This document shows positions 61,747 through 64,000 of a stretch of 64,000 bases of DNA, piece by piece; within the stretch, counting starts at the first letter, position 1; each line of letters begins with the position of its first letter. The DNA is from Sugiyamaella lignohabitans (Eukaryota > Ascomycota > Dipodascomycetes > Dipodascales > Trichomonascaceae): NCBI RefSeq assembly GCF_001640025.1, contig NC_031673.1, forward strand, positions 1,736,001 through 1,800,000. The letters run 5' to 3'. A program made the position numbers and the translations under genes. The notes under the pieces are model-generated. The model worked only from the letters and a program-made list of their open reading frames with translations, did not search any database and was not told the origin of the DNA.

Positions 61747-62000
61747 GGCATCGGGTGCCAGGATGTACGACAGGCAGATTCAGACTTAGACTCAGACAAC
61801 CGGATCCAGAAACCAGAGACCGTCGTAAAACAGCGACTACTGGTGGTGGTGACTCGAGTGTGAGTAGGTCTGCGGAGCACGCTCTCGCCAATCGGACCGT
61901 ATCAATCGGTCAATCGGCAATTAAAGTTTCAGCGAGAATGGCTATCAGTCATTATAAAAAACGTGCTTGGATCCCCAAAAAGCAACCACGGCCACCACGC

Positions 62001-62051
62001 CTCGAGCGAAGCGAGCTACGGGGTCTGGGGCGGAGCCCAGCCGCCGGAGGC
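62001..62051 (-). repeat. GC palindromic element, right arm
   Basis: Stem CTCGAGCGAAGCGAG; the right side of the inner hairpin is one C short (TGGGGC-GGA-GCCCA); outer GCCGCCGGAGGC. Confidence 0.88.
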
Positions 62052-63367
62052 CACACCCACACCATCGGGCAAGTGGATCCAAGAGCAGCAATCGAGCGAT
62101 TGTGTTATCCCCGAAGCAGCTGGCGATCGACTGTTGTCTTTGTAATTGGGCGTGGGTCGATGGTATCGGGACTATCGCATCGTGGAGTGTGGGTCCGGTT
62201 AGTAGTCGTATTTCCCTTGAGGCTGCTGGAAGCAAATGGTGGTGGAAGTGGTTTAGGTAGTTCCGGATCGCCACGAGCAGATCTGATCTTCATTGAACCG
62301 TAGTGGGTTGAGGCGATACTTCTGTCTAATATCAGTCAGCAGAGTGAGAATCAGAAGTAGAATCAGAAGCAAAAGGAGCAGCAGAAAGAGCAGCAGCAGC
62401 AGGTACCTGAAGTACAGGCACAAAGAACCACATTCTGCATTGTGGAAGCGATCCGACCAAGTCTATCCGCCGAGTTTGGGCGTGACTACGGAGCTCGGAA
62501 TGGGTTTTCAACACGCCTGAGCAGTACGGGTCGGCATTGTTCGATTCTTTGATGTCCGTGGTTTTCGTTCCTGCCTCAACCACAGCAGCAGCAGCAGCAG
62601 CCGGACCCACGCCTGTAGGTCTGATGTTCCTGGCAGCTGTCGGTAGCTCGCTGTACGAGGCTGTAAGAACTGGCAGCATCTGTTGGCGATTGATGCCAAC
62701 TCGCGGTAACTGCTGCCAACTATCAATGCCGCACAATAATAATTTTTTTTATTCCTGCTGTCAGTCGGTCGATGCGTTCCGTCGCTCCGTTGTCGCTCTG
62801 TAGCTCATTCGTTGTTCACTCGTTGCTCATTTGCTGCTCTCGGTGTTATTTTGGTCTTTGTTTTGCAGACTCCTCAGACAACCTTCTTCAGTTGCTGGCG
62901 ACAGGACTCTCACTCGCTCGCTGTACCCTAACGTACCTCCCCAACATTCACAAAACGAGATAAACGATAATAAAATAAAATAAAATAACCGATAACGATA
63001 AACGGCAATTGGTAAACAACCGGTGCTTGCTTCTCAACAACACTGAAAATTGCTCCCACCCATTTGCTATTACTACCTTCTTACTACTACTTACTACTTT
63101 TAGTACTAGTGCTTACTTGCTAGACAATTGCTAATCTGAGGACGGACCACCTTAGTGCCAGATCCCGCTAGCCTGAACCATCATTCATAATCAAACCACT
63201 TGCTGGTTTAGTCGATTTTCATGCCCGTTTCGGAACAAATGTTTGTTGTCCGTCACCCATTTAGCCGTAGCTAGTGGGCCTTAATTGCTTTTTATTTGCC
63301 GTACACGGAAGGCTGATCTCTCTCTCGCTTCACTGGCCTCCGGGCTATCTTGGGGGAGGGGACCTTT

Positions 63368-63421
63368 GCCTCCGGCGGCTGGGGCTCCGCCCCAGACCCC
63401 GTTGCTCCTGCTTCGCAGGAG
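63368..63421 (+). repeat. GC palindromic element, left arm
   Basis: Hairpin TGGGGC-TCC-GCCCCA; stem CTCCTGC-TTC-GCAGGAG. Preceded by GGGGGAGGGGACC. Confidence 0.9.
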
Positions 63422-63880
63422 ATTGCTAGGAGCGAGAGCCTGCTGGGGGGTTGCCAAGCGGATGCGAGTTGGCAGTCTACCCGGCCGGTTTCTGCATCTG
63501 CTGCTGCTGCCATCTGCTGCCAACCGTCGTTGTCGTCTCTGTCGCCTGTTGGTCACTCTTGGCAGGCAGACGAATAAGCTTCAGTCGACCTTTGTGGTCC
63601 AGCTGCTGCTGTCAGTCAGAGCTCGCTATCTTCAAAGGGCCATGCCAAGCAGCGAGAATCAGTCAGAGACAATCAACCAGCGACCATCAGCGACCATCAG
63701 CGAATATCAACGAATATCAGCGAGTATCAGTGGTTGGTTGTCTGGGGTTGTTTATCACCAGCCCTATTCAGACACCTCTGGTAACCTCACACCACACCCA
63801 AAAGCGCTAGCGGGCCCAGCGGTCACCCAGCTATACCCAACGCACTGTTGCTATAATTAACAGCGGCACCGTGCGCCCGA

Positions 63881-63938
63881 CTCGAGCGAAGCGAGAGGAG
63901 CAGTGGGGTCTGGGGCGAAGCCCCAGCCGCCGGAGGCA
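63881..63938 (-). repeat. GC palindromic element, right arm
   Basis: Stem CTCGAGCGAAGCGAG; hairpin TGGGGC-GAA-GCCCCA; outer GCCGCCGGAGGC followed by a C run (CCCCCC at 63946-63953). Confidence 0.9.
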
Positions 63939-64000
63939 ATCCTGGCCCCCCACCTGCCCACCAGCAGCCCGTGTGATTTTGGTTAGCGGGAGCGAGGGGC

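Larger units (their letters stand above)
60436..64000. other. Gene-free region to the window edge
   Basis: 3.5 kb with six GC elements. 61050-61900 and 62290-62700 have GC-rich or CAG/CAGCAG-type low complexity (AGCAGCAGCAGC near 62390 and 62585). 62960-62990 is A/T simple sequence. No protein family in any frame; the longest open frame (61602-62303) is built on two GC elements. It could be a long promoter or leader of a gene beyond 64000. Confidence 0.6.

Noticed and set aside
61602..62303. 233-codon open frame
   Set aside because: Built across two GC elements and low-complexity DNA; no motif or plausible start context.
2184..63938. CRISPR-like array made of the repeated GC units
   Set aside because: Spacing is irregular (hundreds to thousands of bases), units are two-armed palindromes, and the genome is eukaryotic.

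Overview
The window is nuclear DNA of a budding yeast (Saccharomycotina). The genes are compact, introns are few and short with TACTAAC-like branch points, and the recognisable proteins are yeast housekeeping proteins. CTG falls at a conserved leucine in GDI1 (GTGLTEC), so the standard genetic code is used. Together with the intron density and the intergenic GC-rich repeats, this suggests an early-branching lineage such as the Trichomonascaceae/Dipodascaceae group. The genus is an inference, not a proof.

Layout: 0-21 kb holds SSC1 (mitochondrial Hsp70, minus strand, cut by the window edge), an unrecognised 639-aa protein gene, GDH2 (NAD-glutamate dehydrogenase, two introns), a ferric-reductase-like gene, RRP12 (one intron) and a Ser-rich protein of unknown function. 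21-37 kb is an AT-richer accessory island. It carries three large paralogues (A, minus, 905 aa; B, minus, 926 aa; C, plus, 877 aa) and a decayed fourth copy (D). The paralogues look like the P-loop NTPase plus degenerate PD-(D/E)XK-type proteins that accompany fungal Crinkler-type genes. D and A lie between ~390-bp inverted repeats. 37-40 kb is an OCRL-type inositol-polyphosphate 5-phosphatase/RhoGAP gene broken by three frame changes and one stop; a relic of its 3' end lies at 29.7 kb. 41-60 kb returns to housekeeping genes: GDI1, a YjbQ/UPF0047 gene, POM152, BMT6, RPL22, a GNAT acetyltransferase, RAD28/CSA and MDM1. 60.4-64 kb has no recognisable gene.

The dominant non-coding feature is a family of GC-rich palindromic elements. 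About 37 copies, counting degenerate ones, are scattered through all regions except the 21-37 kb island. Two-armed copies are almost all 131-138 bp; single arms are ~50-60 bp. They sit in intergenic DNA and in four of the seven introns, never in a recognised exon, and very often within 90 bp of a stop codon. Stem sequences vary in a compensatory way, so the hairpins appear to be the conserved property. These elements also create most of the spurious open frames (proteins with ASGGWG / AAGAPPQT strings).

The housekeeping genes act in unrelated pathways and do not form an operon-like unit. The clearest candidates for undescribed biology are the NTPase/nuclease-like island, with its domain-limited gene conversion, and the palindromic element family.
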